Shown: in pieces, positions 16,795-26,300 of the stretch
How the letters are laid out: each line of letters begins with the position of its first letter
How positions within the stretch are numbered: position 1 is the stretch's first letter
The notes under the pieces: generated by a model
Databases searched by the model: none
The model's input: the letters and a program-made list of their open reading frames with translations, nothing else
Told to the model about the DNA's origin: nothing
Program-made: the position numbers and the translations under genes
Source of the DNA: Pedobacter sp. MC2016-24
Lineage (GTDB): Bacteria > Bacteroidota > Bacteroidia > Sphingobacteriales > Sphingobacteriaceae
Assembly: GCF_015223055.1 (NCBI RefSeq)
Contig: NZ_JADFBX010000006.1
Coordinates: 248,001-312,000, forward strand
Direction: 5' to 3'
DNA: 64,000 bases

Positions 16795-17982
16795 TTATTT
16801 AAACGCATTTAATCCGGTTACGTCCATTCCGGTTATTAATAAATGTATATCGTGTGTACCCTCGTAGGTAACCACAGATTCTAAGTTCATCATGTGGCGC
16901 ATAATCGAATAATCGCCGGTAATTCCCATGCCGCCCAACATTTGCCGCGCATTGCGCGCAATGTTTAAAGCAGTCTCCACGCTGTTCCGCTTGGCCATAG
17001 AGATCTGCTCTGCACTAGCCCTGTTTTCCGATTTGAGTACACCAAGCCGCCAAACCAGCAGCTGTGCTTTGGTGATTTCTGTGATCATTTCAGCCAGTTT
17101 CTTTTGCTGCAGTTGAAATCCGCCAATTGGCTTTCCAAATTGAATGCGCTCCCTGGAATAACGTAAAGCCGTATCGTAACAATCCATCGCTGCGCCTAGG
17201 GCACCCCAGGCAATGCCATACCGGGCCTGGTTTAAACAGCCCAACGGACCTTTTAAACCGCTGATCTCAAAGACATTTTCTTTGGGTATTTTTACATTGT
17301 CAAATACCAGTTCACCAGTAGCTGAAGCCCTCAAGCTCCATTTGTTATGCGTCTCTGGTGTAGTAAATCCTTCCATACCGCGTTCCACAATCATTCCCCT
17401 GATTTTGTCCGATTCGTCCTTGGCCCAAACAATGGCAATATCTGCAAAAGGAGCATTAGAGATCCACATTTTTGCACCATTTAACAAATAATGATCACCC
17501 TGATCTTTAATGTTCGTGATCATGCCACCGGGGTTAGAGCCGTGATCCGGTTCTGTTAAACCAAAACAACCCATCAGTTCGCCAGTTGCCAGTTTGGGCA
17601 GGTATTTCTTACGCTGTACCTCTGTCCCATAAGCATAAATGGGATACATGACCAAAGAGCCCTGTACAGAAGCCGTCGATCTAATTCCGGAATCTCCACG
17701 TTCAATTTCCTGCATCAACAGGCCATAAGCAATGTAATCTAAGCCTGCACCCCCGTATTCCACCGGAATGGTTGGCCCAAAAGCACCAATCTCACCTAAA
17801 CCCGGAATCAGATGTCCTGGAAATTCTGCCCGTTGTGCATAATCTTCAATAATCGGAGTCAATTCTTTTTTTACCCAATCGCGTGCAGTCGAACGAATCA
17901 GTTTGTGTTCTTCGGATAATAATTCGTCCAGTAAATAGTAATCAGGTGCTTCGTAAAGGTCTTTTTTGGCAGATTTATTCAT
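16795..17982 (-). CDS. Glutaryl-CoA dehydrogenase-type acyl-CoA dehydrogenase
   Basis: A 395-residue FAD flavoenzyme. The closest pattern is glutaryl-CoA dehydrogenase (EC 1.3.8.6), which oxidises and decarboxylates glutaryl-CoA to crotonyl-CoA in lysine and tryptophan breakdown. Evidence is GCFGLTEPDHGSNPGGM, the NKWSLRASATGELVFDNV strand and the catalytic-base motif TYEGTHDIHLLITG, each close to the human enzyme. It is followed after 4 nt by the START-like gene. No other glutarate-degradation gene is near, so another short-chain substrate remains possible. Confidence 0.88.
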   Translation of the reverse strand: MNKSAKKDLYEAPDYYLLDELLSEEHKLIRSTARDWVKKELTPIIEDYAQRAEFPGHLIPGLGEIGAFGPTIPVEYGGAGLDYIAYGLLMQEIERGDSGIRSTASVQGSLVMYPIYAYGTEVQRKKYLPKLATGELMGCFGLTEPDHGSNPGGMITNIKDQGDHYLLNGAKMWISNAPFADIAIVWAKDESDKIRGMIVERGMEGFTTPETHNKWSLRASATGELVFDNVKIPKENVFEISGLKGPLGCLNQARYGIAWGALGAAMDCYDTALRYSRERIQFGKPIGGFQLQQKKLAEMITEITKAQLLVWRLGVLKSENRASAEQISMAKRNSVETALNIARNARQMLGGMGITGDYSIMRHMMNLESVVTYEGTHDIHLLITGMDVTGLNAFK

Positions 17983-17999
17983 TGTTTACACTATCTTTG
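17965..17999 (+). promoter_or_regulatory. Promoter for folB and the GlcD-type oxidase
   Basis: TTTG at 17965-17968 and TATCTTTG at 17992-17999 are separated by 23 bp, within the range for the Bacteroidota major sigma factor. The promoter lies inside the start of the divergent dehydrogenase gene and gives a leader of about 70 nt. Confidence 0.5.
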
Positions 18000-18077
18000 G
18001 TTCTGCAATCAGCTGCTCATCCAAAGGTAATGAATTAAGGATAGGGGCGGGTTAAAACAGATCAAAAATAATTGTTA

Positions 18078-18461
18078 ATGACGCAGATTAATCCATATAT
18101 CCAAACTGTAGCACTCAGAGATGTCAAATGTCATGCTTTGCATGGTTATTATCCACAGGAACAATTAACAGGTATCTATTTTATGGTCGATGTGGTGGTG
18201 GAATTTGAACCTTATGGGGATACAGAAAATTTACAGCATACCGTAAATTATGAAGTATTGAATACCATCATTCTGGAAGAAATGAAAAACACCCAGAAAA
18301 TGCTGGAAACGGTAGTCCGAAATATCATCGACCGTACGATTGCCAGTTACCCATTTGTATTAACGGCAGAAGTAGGTATCCGAAAAATGAATCCGCCAAT
18401 GCCCGGGCAAGTGGGACTTTCTTTCGTCCAGCTCAAATACACCGCTCAAAAAACAGTTTAA
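18078..18461 (+). CDS. folB: Dihydroneopterin aldolase
   Basis: Cleaves 7,8-dihydroneopterin to 6-hydroxymethyl-dihydropterin in folate synthesis (EC 4.1.2.25). The 127-residue protein shows the family elements: the opening strand VALRDVKCHALHGYYPQEQ, the hydrophobic FMVDVVVEF strand, the TVNYEVL segment and the end strand with VGIRKMNPPMPGQVG. The frame is open from a TTG at 18072, two codons upstream, but ATG at 18078 is preferred. It is followed after 26 bp by the FAD-linked oxidase on the same strand. That pairing has no obvious metabolic link. Confidence 0.93.
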   Translation: MTQINPYIQTVALRDVKCHALHGYYPQEQLTGIYFMVDVVVEFEPYGDTENLQHTVNYEVLNTIILEEMKNTQKMLETVVRNIIDRTIASYPFVLTAEVGIRKMNPPMPGQVGLSFVQLKYTAQKTV

Positions 18462-18487
18462 AAGAAAACACACACATAAAGGGTATC

Positions 18488-19885
18488 ATGGAATACACTA
18501 AAATTACTGCAGATTTACTGGCGCAAATCAAAAACATTGCCGGTGCGGAAAATGTTTTTACAGATGAAGACGCCCTGGCAAACTATGCACATGATGAGAC
18601 TGAAGATTTGAAATTCTTTCCTGAAGTTGTAGTAAAGCCTACAAATGCGAGCGAAATCTCAGTACTTTTAAAGTTCTGTAATGAAAATCATATTCCTTTA
18701 ACTCCAAGAGGCGGAGGTACAGGATTGAGCGGAGCTGCCTTGCCTATTTTTGGCGGAATACTGCTTTCTATGGAGCGTTTTAAGGCCATTATTGACATTG
18801 ACATGGAAAGCCTCCAGGCTATAGTAGAACCTGGTGTCATTACCGAAGAGTTTATCAACGCTGTAGCTGAAAAAGGTTTGTTATATCCTGTTGATCCTTC
18901 CAGTAAAGGTTCGTGTTTTATCGGTGGCAATGTGGCTCATGGATCTGGCGGCCCAAGGGTGGTTAAATATGGAACGATCAGGGAATATATTTTAAATCTG
19001 GAGGTCGTATTACCTACCGGGGAAATCATCTGGACAGGTGCCAACACCCTAAAGTATGCCTCGGGATATAACCTTACCCAACTCATGATCGGTTCAGAAG
19101 GTACGTTAGGTATTGTCACTAAAATCGTGACCAAATTAATCCCTAGGCCTCAGCAAAGCATATTGATGTTGGCTTCTTTTGCCGAAAACGAACAAGCCTG
19201 CGCGGCTGTGTCGGCAATTTTTAGGGCAGGTGTAACACCTTCTGCGCTAGAATTTATGGAACGGAAAGGTGTAGAGTGGGTAGTAAAATACGACGGCATT
19301 CGGTTCGAGCTAAAAGATGGCGTCAATGCTTTTTTATTGATTGAGTTTGACGGCGATGATATGGATAACATTTTTAAGGACTGTGAAAAGGTAAATCTGG
19401 TTCTGGAAGGGTTTGGTTGTACCGACGTGCTCTTTGCTGATACGGCACAGCAAAAAGAAGAATTGTGGCGTATGCGCAGGACCATGGCAGAATCGGTAAA
19501 ATCAAATTCAGTGTATAAAGAAGAAGATACCGTGGTGCCCCGTGCAGCTTTGCCAAAACTGATCCAGGGCATTAAGGAGATTGGATCCAGATATGGATTT
19601 GAAAGTGTGTGTTATGGTCATGCTGGCGATGGAAATCTTCACATCAATATCATCAAGGCGGGTATGAGTGATGAAGACTGGCAGAACAGGTTAAAAGACG
19701 GCATTATAGAAATTTTTCAGTTGACTGCTGCATTAGGTGGAACCATTTCAGGTGAACACGGCATCGGCCTGGTCCAAAAGGAATTTATGTCCATCAAATA
19801 CAGCGAAGTCAACTTAAACCTCATGCGCGGGATTAAAAAAGTGTTCGATCCAAAAGCAATCTTAAATCCGGGGAAGATCTTTTAA
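18488..19885 (+). CDS. FAD-linked 2-hydroxyacid dehydrogenase (GlcD type)
   Basis: A 465-residue member of the FAD-binding type 4 oxidases, like the GlcD subunit of glycolate oxidase or D-lactate dehydrogenase. The PCMH-type FAD fold includes PLTPRGGGTGLSGAALP and SCFIGGNVAHGSGGPRVVKYG, and the C-terminal domain carries YGHAGDGNLHINI and GTISGEHGIG, both hallmarks of the family. It oxidises a 2-hydroxyacid such as D-lactate or glycolate and passes electrons to the respiratory chain. There are no GlcE or GlcF partners nearby, which favours a one-subunit D-lactate dehydrogenase. Its stop codon overlaps that of the convergent thioesterase. Confidence 0.9.
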   Translation: MEYTKITADLLAQIKNIAGAENVFTDEDALANYAHDETEDLKFFPEVVVKPTNASEISVLLKFCNENHIPLTPRGGGTGLSGAALPIFGGILLSMERFKAIIDIDMESLQAIVEPGVITEEFINAVAEKGLLYPVDPSSKGSCFIGGNVAHGSGGPRVVKYGTIREYILNLEVVLPTGEIIWTGANTLKYASGYNLTQLMIGSEGTLGIVTKIVTKLIPRPQQSILMLASFAENEQACAAVSAIFRAGVTPSALEFMERKGVEWVVKYDGIRFELKDGVNAFLLIEFDGDDMDNIFKDCEKVNLVLEGFGCTDVLFADTAQQKEELWRMRRTMAESVKSNSVYKEEDTVVPRAALPKLIQGIKEIGSRYGFESVCYGHAGDGNLHINIIKAGMSDEDWQNRLKDGIIEIFQLTAALGGTISGEHGIGLVQKEFMSIKYSEVNLNLMRGIKKVFDPKAILNPGKIF

Positions 19886-20367
19886 TCGAGCTGCTCGAAA
19901 GATACCATTTTTTCCCTTTCATGTACTGGGATAGGTGCTTTGCTTTTGCTGTTGTAGTCAAAAGCCACACAGACAGTTTTACCCCGGCTACATACTTCTT
20001 CTTTGCCATGAACAGTTTTGACTAGTAAATATTCCAGATCAAAACTGCTCTTTCCTATTCTGGACGTACGTACGTACATGCTGATCTTATCGTCTATGAA
20101 TACCGGTAATACATAATCCAGTGAGGCTTGAGCGATCACCACACCAGTTCGTTTCCAGTCCCAGTTGATCGCCTGCATCCAATATTTTGTTCGGGCAATT
20201 TCCATATATGTAAAATACACCGCATTGTTTACATGACCCATCATATCAAAATCTGCAAAGCGGGTTTCTATCACAGTTTTATACTTAAAACTGTCTAAAG
20301 TGTCTGTGTTATCTGTCGTTTTGTCTTGCTTTTTATTTTTGTTGCGCCAAAATGTCTTGAAAATCAT
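19882..20367 (-). CDS. Acyl-CoA thioesterase, hotdog fold (YbgC/FadM type)
   Basis: A 161-residue single hotdog-domain protein. The catalytic segment ETRFADFDMMGHVNNAVYFTYMEIAR, quoted here only in part (FADFDMMGHVNNA), carries the aspartate and the HVNN motif of the 4-hydroxybenzoyl-CoA thioesterase-like family. The N-terminal 25 residues are charged and K/N-rich and look like an added tail. It likely hydrolyses acyl-CoA esters in the cytoplasm; chain length is unknown. The stop overlaps that of the convergent oxidase by four bases. Confidence 0.85.
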   Translation of the reverse strand: MIFKTFWRNKNKKQDKTTDNTDTLDSFKYKTVIETRFADFDMMGHVNNAVYFTYMEIARTKYWMQAINWDWKRTGVVIAQASLDYVLPVFIDDKISMYVRTSRIGKSSFDLEYLLVKTVHGKEEVCSRGKTVCVAFDYNSKSKAPIPVHEREKMVSFEQLD

Positions 20368-20374
20368 AAAATAT

Positions 20375-20422
20375 AGGGTTGGTATAAGAGTTGAACAAAG
20401 GGTTAGTATAAAACTTAAAAAA
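20375..20422. repeat. Two tandem 24-bp direct repeats before hsp20
   Basis: Units at 20375-20398 and 20399-20422 share 19 of 24 positions, with the core GGGTTnGTATAA. They lie 33 to 80 bp before the hsp20 start, in the divergent spacer, where a regulator or alternative sigma factor could act. Confidence 0.55.
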
Positions 20423-20454
20423 ATAATAAAACATTAAAATAGGAGAAAACAACC

Positions 20455-20889
20455 ATGACACTAGTAAATTTTAACAACAGAACCAGGAACACAGCACCTT
20501 ACTTTAACAATGTATTTGACTCTTTGTTTAGCGAAGCGTTGAATAAAAACTTAACTATTAATAAAGTTCCTGGTGTAAATATTTTAGAAACTGAAACTGA
20601 TTATAAAATTGAATTGGCGGCTCCGGGCTTAACCAAAGAAGATTTTCAAATCAATTTAAAAAAAGATACCCTTTCTGTTTGGGCTGAGAAAAAAGTAGCT
20701 GAAACTGAGGAGAAAAAAGATTATACAAGAAAAGAATTTGATTACTTCTCTTTCGCAAGATCATTTGTTCTGCCTGAAAGCGTAGATGGTGATCAGATCA
20801 CTGCCGAATACACCAATGGTATTTTAAACATTACCATCGGTAAAAAAGATGAATCTAAATCAGCAGCAAAAGAAATTAAGGTTTCATAA
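20455..20889 (+). CDS. Small heat-shock protein, Hsp20/alpha-crystallin family
   Basis: A 144-residue holdase chaperone. The alpha-crystallin domain starts near residue 38 (VPGVNILETETDYKIELAAPG) and ends at the strand ITAEYTNGILNITI, the A-x-x-x-x-G-x-L-x-I/V pattern of the family. The C-terminal tail has the I-x-V motif in KEIKVS, used for oligomer assembly. The N-terminal region carries FDSLFSEALN, typical of bacterial class A Hsp20. An unusual AGGAGA lies 9 bp before the ATG, where Bacteroidota rarely have a Shine-Dalgarno-like site. Upstream are tandem repeats that may control it. Confidence 0.95.
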   Translation: MTLVNFNNRTRNTAPYFNNVFDSLFSEALNKNLTINKVPGVNILETETDYKIELAAPGLTKEDFQINLKKDTLSVWAEKKVAETEEKKDYTRKEFDYFSFARSFVLPESVDGDQITAEYTNGILNITIGKKDESKSAAKEIKVS

Positions 20890-20912
20890 TAGGGTAAGTT
20901 TGTTTTAAGGTG

Positions 20913-20947
20913 ATGGGGGCCAGTCGAAAGACAGCCCCCATTTTTTT
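20913..20947. terminator. Bidirectional terminator between hsp20 and the kinase gene
   Basis: ATGGGGGC at 20913-20920 pairs with GCCCCCAT at 20934-20941 and is followed by seven or more T residues on the plus strand. On the minus strand it lies directly after the kinase stop codon. Confidence 0.8.
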
Positions 20948-22499
20948 ATTCTTTAACTTCTTTCAAGTCTGCTTTATTCAGCCAACCCTTCGTTATATCT
21001 CCGTCTTTATTGGTGTGCGTCACATAAATAAATCCGTTTTGCTCTTCAATTACATTAAATTTAGCATTGTTCCACAATCCGAGTACACCATTTCTTGCTG
21101 AAGTGGCATTGGCCGCTTCATAAAAATACACTGTTCCCTTTGGTAGCTGATATTTCTTGCCATTGCTGGTGATGGTTGTTGCATTGTCTTCCCTAGCCTT
21201 CGCTTCATCCTGGGCACGTTTGGCAGCGGCAGCCATTTGCGCTTCATATTCCTTCTTTAAACTGTCGATCTCTGCCTTTTGCGCTACAGTATCAATGACT
21301 ACTGGTTTTACCTGAGATGCCGTATCCGGGCGTTGAACAATAGATTGCGTCGTATCCTGATGTCTCACTTGGGTGGAGTCTGCCCCGGCAAGTACACGGT
21401 TTGGTTCGTCCGACTTAAAAAACAATCCATAGACAGATAAAATGCCAAAAATTACGATCAATAAAATCAAAATGGCAAATACCGATTTAGAAAGCCTGAT
21501 TTCATCCGGACTAACCGGGCTATCCAATACCGGGTTAACGATGGGTTTAGGCATAGCAGCAGCGATACCTGGCTGTACTTTTGTCACAAACGGTTCCGCT
21601 GCACGGTGTACAATTGCCTCTTGCAGAGCAGAGCCATTCGCAAATCTTCGCTCTGGTTTTTTCTCCAAACATTTTCCAATCAGTTCAAGTAACCATGTCG
21701 GCACGTTCATTTCCCTTGCTTTGCGATCTGCGTCCCAGCTTTCCGGTAAATGCGATCTGCGCAGAGCCAGTAAATCCGGAACTGCAGTTTCCATATGAGA
21801 TAACATCACATGATTACGGGACGTCTCGTTTTTATTGATCAGCGGAAAAGGTACTGTACCGGCCAGTAGTTCATAAAGTATAATTCCATAGCTGTACACA
21901 TCGGTCTGGAAAAACATCTCACCATCGTGTTGCTCAGGAGCCATAAATTCTACTGCGCCTGCGTGCCTGAGGCTGGTACGTCTTTGTTCTGTTGATGTAA
22001 TGGCCAGTCCAAAATCAAGCAACACATAATTGCCTGTATCGTTATTGAACTTGACATTATTACTTTTGATATCTCCGTGCTTAATCCCAACTTTATGGCA
22101 ATGGGCCAGCGCATTGGCCAGTTGCTCGGCTACTTTAATGGTTTCATGAATGGTAAATATCGGTGGGTGGGGCGGCATTAGTAATTTTTCCAGGTCGGGG
22201 CCCTCAATGTATTCCATTTCAATAAAGGGGAAGGAGCCACTTTCGGTTAAACCAGAACCGATGATCTTAACCACATTTGGGTTGGGCACTTCATTTACCT
22301 TTTTCAGCTTTTCAACCTCGCTGTTAAATTTGATGAAGTTTTTGTCATCCTCACTCTCTGTATGGATTGGCGTAGGCATAATTTTTACAGCTGTAATAAT
22401 TGTTCCTATCCTTTTTCCCTTATATACAGAACCCTGGCCACCGGTACTTAGGGCACCCAGATTTTCTAATCCTTCTGTTATTGTAAAAACTTTACTCAT
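20946..22499 (-). CDS. Transmembrane Ser/Thr protein kinase with extracytoplasmic SH3-like domain
   Basis: A 517-residue Hanks-type kinase. The kinase domain covers about residues 8-290: glycine loop LSTGGQGSVYKG, ATP lysine in TAVKIMPT, catalytic loop KHGDIKSNNVKF, DFGLAI and FMAPEQ. The catalytic loop has G where RD kinases have R before the aspartate, so it is a non-RD kinase. A single membrane helix lies near residues 339-361, then a charged coiled stretch, then an SH3-like domain of about 70 residues at the C-terminus (KGTVYFYEAANATSARNG to GWLNKADL) that would face the periplasm. It is the last gene of the SEDS-PBP operon, 9 bp after the FHA gene. It probably phosphorylates the FHA proteins or the synthase. 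Confidence 0.92.
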   Translation of the reverse strand: MSKVFTITEGLENLGALSTGGQGSVYKGKRIGTIITAVKIMPTPIHTESEDDKNFIKFNSEVEKLKKVNEVPNPNVVKIIGSGLTESGSFPFIEMEYIEGPDLEKLLMPPHPPIFTIHETIKVAEQLANALAHCHKVGIKHGDIKSNNVKFNNDTGNYVLLDFGLAITSTEQRRTSLRHAGAVEFMAPEQHDGEMFFQTDVYSYGIILYELLAGTVPFPLINKNETSRNHVMLSHMETAVPDLLALRRSHLPESWDADRKAREMNVPTWLLELIGKCLEKKPERRFANGSALQEAIVHRAAEPFVTKVQPGIAAAMPKPIVNPVLDSPVSPDEIRLSKSVFAILILLIVIFGILSVYGLFFKSDEPNRVLAGADSTQVRHQDTTQSIVQRPDTASQVKPVVIDTVAQKAEIDSLKKEYEAQMAAAAKRAQDEAKAREDNATTITSNGKKYQLPKGTVYFYEAANATSARNGVLGLWNNAKFNVIEEQNGFIYVTHTNKDGDITKGWLNKADLKEVKE

Positions 22500-22508
22500 T
22501 GTATGCGG

Positions 22509-23300
22509 TTAATTTGAATGGTTAAGGTAACTAAATTCAAGTACTGCAAGTTCACCCAGTATAATCTGGTCACCTTCCTGCAGGGCATGCCCCAGTTCAA
22601 CAAAGTTAAGTTTTACCGGGGTATGATCGGTCAAAGATCTTATTTTAACTTTATTGCGTGGCGGAACCCCACCATCATCTGCAAAAAGTAGAAAACTCCC
22701 CGAATCATTGCTCCATTCGATATGTGCATGTTGTCTGCTTACGTATTTGTTGGCTTCATTGGCACTTGCATCCGGAAAGGCAATGGTATTGATCCTGAAA
22801 AAACCATCACTGACTTGTACTTTCTGCTCACGTCCAATATTGATCTTACCATCTGTTGCATTGATCTGGTATTGTGTTTTTGCAGTCTCACCATTTAAAA
22901 CAGTAATGTAAGCCGTTCTGGAATGGTTAGCAACCACATGTTCCGGTGTTTTGATCAGTAAGGCCGCATTGATGTTTGGTATTTTGATCACATCGGCTGG
23001 AAGCTCATCCAGAAAACTCGTCTGCATAGACCATTGCTCCGGCATATCAATCGCGTAATCATCTGCAATGCGTTGCACTTCTTGTTTAAATCTGTCAGGT
23101 TCAGCAGAAAAAACTGCCGATTCATACATGTAAATCTCGGCTGGTGCACAGGCTATCAGGAGTTCCAGGCCTTTAATATGCTTGCCCTCACCACCATCTA
23201 ATTTCTGCAGCTCTTGTTTGATTGAGCTAAGCAGCAATTCTCTGATGCCTTTAACATCCTGCGGCGGTTCAGGTTTTCCTTTGCTAAATAATTTAAACAT
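22509..23300 (-). CDS. FHA-domain phosphothreonine-binding protein
   Basis: A 263-residue cytoplasmic protein. The C-terminal half is an FHA domain: KINIGREQKVQV, then NKYVSRQHAHIEW with the conserved S-R-x-H, then the closing strands around LQEGDQIILGELAVLEF. The first 150 residues are an alpha/beta domain that may be related to the N-terminal domain of mycobacterial FhaA; this is inference. FHA domains bind phosphothreonine peptides, so with a kinase next to it the protein probably links kinase output to the synthase. The frame is open to 23330, but the ATG at 23300 gives a better N-terminus (MFKLFSKGKPEPP). Confidence 0.88.
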   Translation of the reverse strand: MFKLFSKGKPEPPQDVKGIRELLLSSIKQELQKLDGGEGKHIKGLELLIACAPAEIYMYESAVFSAEPDRFKQEVQRIADDYAIDMPEQWSMQTSFLDELPADVIKIPNINAALLIKTPEHVVANHSRTAYITVLNGETAKTQYQINATDGKINIGREQKVQVSDGFFRINTIAFPDASANEANKYVSRQHAHIEWSNDSGSFLLFADDGGVPPRNKVKIRSLTDHTPVKLNFVELGHALQEGDQIILGELAVLEFSYLNHSN

Positions 23301-23365
23301 ATTTTTGTTTACTAATTTTTCTAAATTCAATCAATAAATAGTCCATTTTTTAAACTATTGTCTAT

Positions 23366-26300
23366 TTATTTTGCTTTTCCCGCATCTTTTTTAATACCAC
23401 TAACGTAACCTAGTTTTAAAAGAATCGGGGTAACATGATCTCCAGCCAGTTTAACAGCTTTGCTGGAACCCTTGGTAGATTCGATACGGATACAAACCAC
23501 CACATGGCCTGGGCCACTTTTTTTCGGCGCAAAGAATACATACCAGCCGTCATTGATCTTTTCTCCTTTCCAGATCCTTTCTGGCGTACCTGTCTTACCA
23601 GCCACCTTTAAACCCAAAGCTCCGGTTTTATTGGCACTTTGCTGTTCCATATAGCCCGCAATTAAATTGGCGTACTCTGGTTTAACAGTCAGTTGAATGG
23701 CTGGTTTAACTGTAGTGGCTGAATCGCTGATTTTCAAAACATAACGGCTGCCTACCAGTTTTCCTTTATTGGCTACACCAGAGACCAGGCGGGCAACCGC
23801 CGCCGGACTGGCAATCAGTTCTCCCTGCCCCCAGGCCATACCCGAAATGCCTTTGGCACGCGTTCTCCTGATCCTCGCCGGATCGTAGGCCGGTTTTGTA
23901 TTGAACTCTGTTTTTTCCCAGTACCTGCGCCATTTCTCTTCCTGCTTTTCATTTGTCGGATTCCTGCTGTAATAATAACCACCAACACCCCTCAAAAACA
24001 TCCCTGTTTTTAAATATAAGGTAGCCATATCTTCCTGTAAATGCTCTTCGTTGGCTATTTTAATGAAATACACGTTGTTAGATTTCACTAAAGCCCGTTC
24101 CAGACTGATGTTGCCCACTTCGTCTGGCTCATATCCCTTGGTGCGGATTCTTTCTGCTGAAGATACATTGAAGCGTCGCTCACTTGCCGCCATCCCCATT
24201 TTATTGAATGCAGCCATGGCTGTTAATACTTTAGCTGTAGAGCCCGGTGGGGTAGCATAAGTGAAACCTAAATCTTCTGTAGTATACCAGCCCGATAACT
24301 TGTTTTGCTCTGCAGTACTCATGTTCAGCAATTCCCAGTTTTTAACCGGTGGAAGGGGGTAGACCGCCGACGCCAACACATCACCCGTAAGGTCCTCCAT
24401 CACCACAACAGAAACCCGGCTGTTTCGTAAACTGGTGTCCTGAGCAATGGAATTCTGAATGCTGGTTTGTAGGCCGGCATCTACGGTCAGCCTCACGTTT
24501 CTGTTGCGTTTTTTGAATGCTTCCACTTCCCGACTGTTGATGCCTGATAATAATAGCGGAGCCAAAGCTGCATAGTCCCGTTTGCTCACGGCCATTTCTT
24601 TTACACCTCGCGGTAAAAAGCGGTCCTCCTGGTAACGGTTAGCCTTGGTGTTGAAAGAAACTACCGGCGTTTTAAAACCGCGTAATTCTGGTCCATGTTC
24701 ATATTCGGCAAAATATCCATTGGTACTGCCATTAAAAATACCCGTATTGATATCTCCTGTCCAGAAAAACATATTCGCTTCGAAAGGATAAAAGCGGTCT
24801 ACACGTTTATGCAGCGCCGAATCCAGGTCGTACTGAATCCCAGCCTTCTCCAAAAAGCGGTGTTGCTTCCTGATCCCTTCAGGTTTACTGCTGGCCAGGA
24901 TGCGTCCGTTTCTATCATATAGGTCGCCAGCTGCCAGTTTATTCATTAAAATCGCAATCCTGGGGTTATAACTGAACATGCGCGCACCGCTCTTATCGGC
25001 TACCAATGCTGCTTGAACCACCCACTTTTTATTGTGGGAAATGTATCCGTAAACCGTCACAGAGAGCAAGACTATAGCTACTGTTGCAGCCAAAAGTGCT
25101 GGTACCAAATTTTTATCCTGTTGTTTGGTAATGTACGTCATTTGAACCTGCGTTCCGCGTACCTGTGATACTGAGAGCAAGAAGCCCGCTGCCAACATAT
25201 TGGCTACCAGCGAGGAGCCTCCGTAGCTAATGAAAGGTAGGGCTACTCCTGAAAGTGGTAATGCGCCTGTTGAACCCCCTGCGATCAAAAGAAACTGTAT
25301 AAACAGACTGATCCCAACACCTGCCGACAAGTAAAATAAGAAAGGCGTTCCGGTTTGTCGCCCGATCACAATGGCCCGGTTCAAAAAGATCAGGAACAAA
25401 ATAAATATACCAATAATGCCTGCGGCACCAAATTCTTCTCCGATAGCAGGCAAAATCATGTCGGTATGTGCTTCTGGAATCGTTTTTGCAAAACCCTCAC
25501 CAATACCCTGACCGCTGATACCGCCACTAGCCATGGCCCAGATTCCATTGGCTACCTGATCCCCACCGTAAACTTCATTATTCCAGGGATCCTGCCAGAT
25601 TGATTTACGTTCGCTGAGCCGGTTTACCGGACCTGGAATCAGTTTACCCAGGTAAGGCACCTGATCGATCAGCAGGAAGGCTGCCATAACTACCACAATC
25701 ATGACCGCTGATTCGCTCATCTTTTTCTTATTCAAAAACATGCTCAGTGCCACGATCACAACGGTTACAAGTGTGGCTAGCCATACGTTTAAAAACCAGG
25801 CTGTAAGTACATAAACCATAATAGCCCACAGCATCATCATGAAATCACCACGCGAAAAAGAGAAGAGAATGATAAAGGTAAAGCAGACCACCATGGCCGG
25901 GCCAAGGTCTCCTAAAATCAGATACAAGAAAATGGCAATCACCATAGCCACGAGGGCAAATGCAAAGAAGAATCCCCTTTTTTGCCAATTGCTATATTCT
26001 GTAATGAAACGTTCATTAGCAGCAAAAAAGCCTGCCAGAAATAAAATAATGGCATACTTAACCAATTCGCTGGGCTGTATTCCAAATAAATTAACTTTAA
26101 CACCACTACCTTCCGGACCAGTACCAAATACAATGGTGAAGGCCAGCAGGCCTAAGGCCAGTCCGGCCCATTGCCAGCCATTGGCCTTACTCGAAGAACT
26201 TCTAAAAATCAATAAACGGTACAAGCGTGAATCCGTATTAAATTTCCGGAGCTTAAGTGAAAGTAAAATGCCCATGCTCAATATCCCGATGCCAAAGAAA

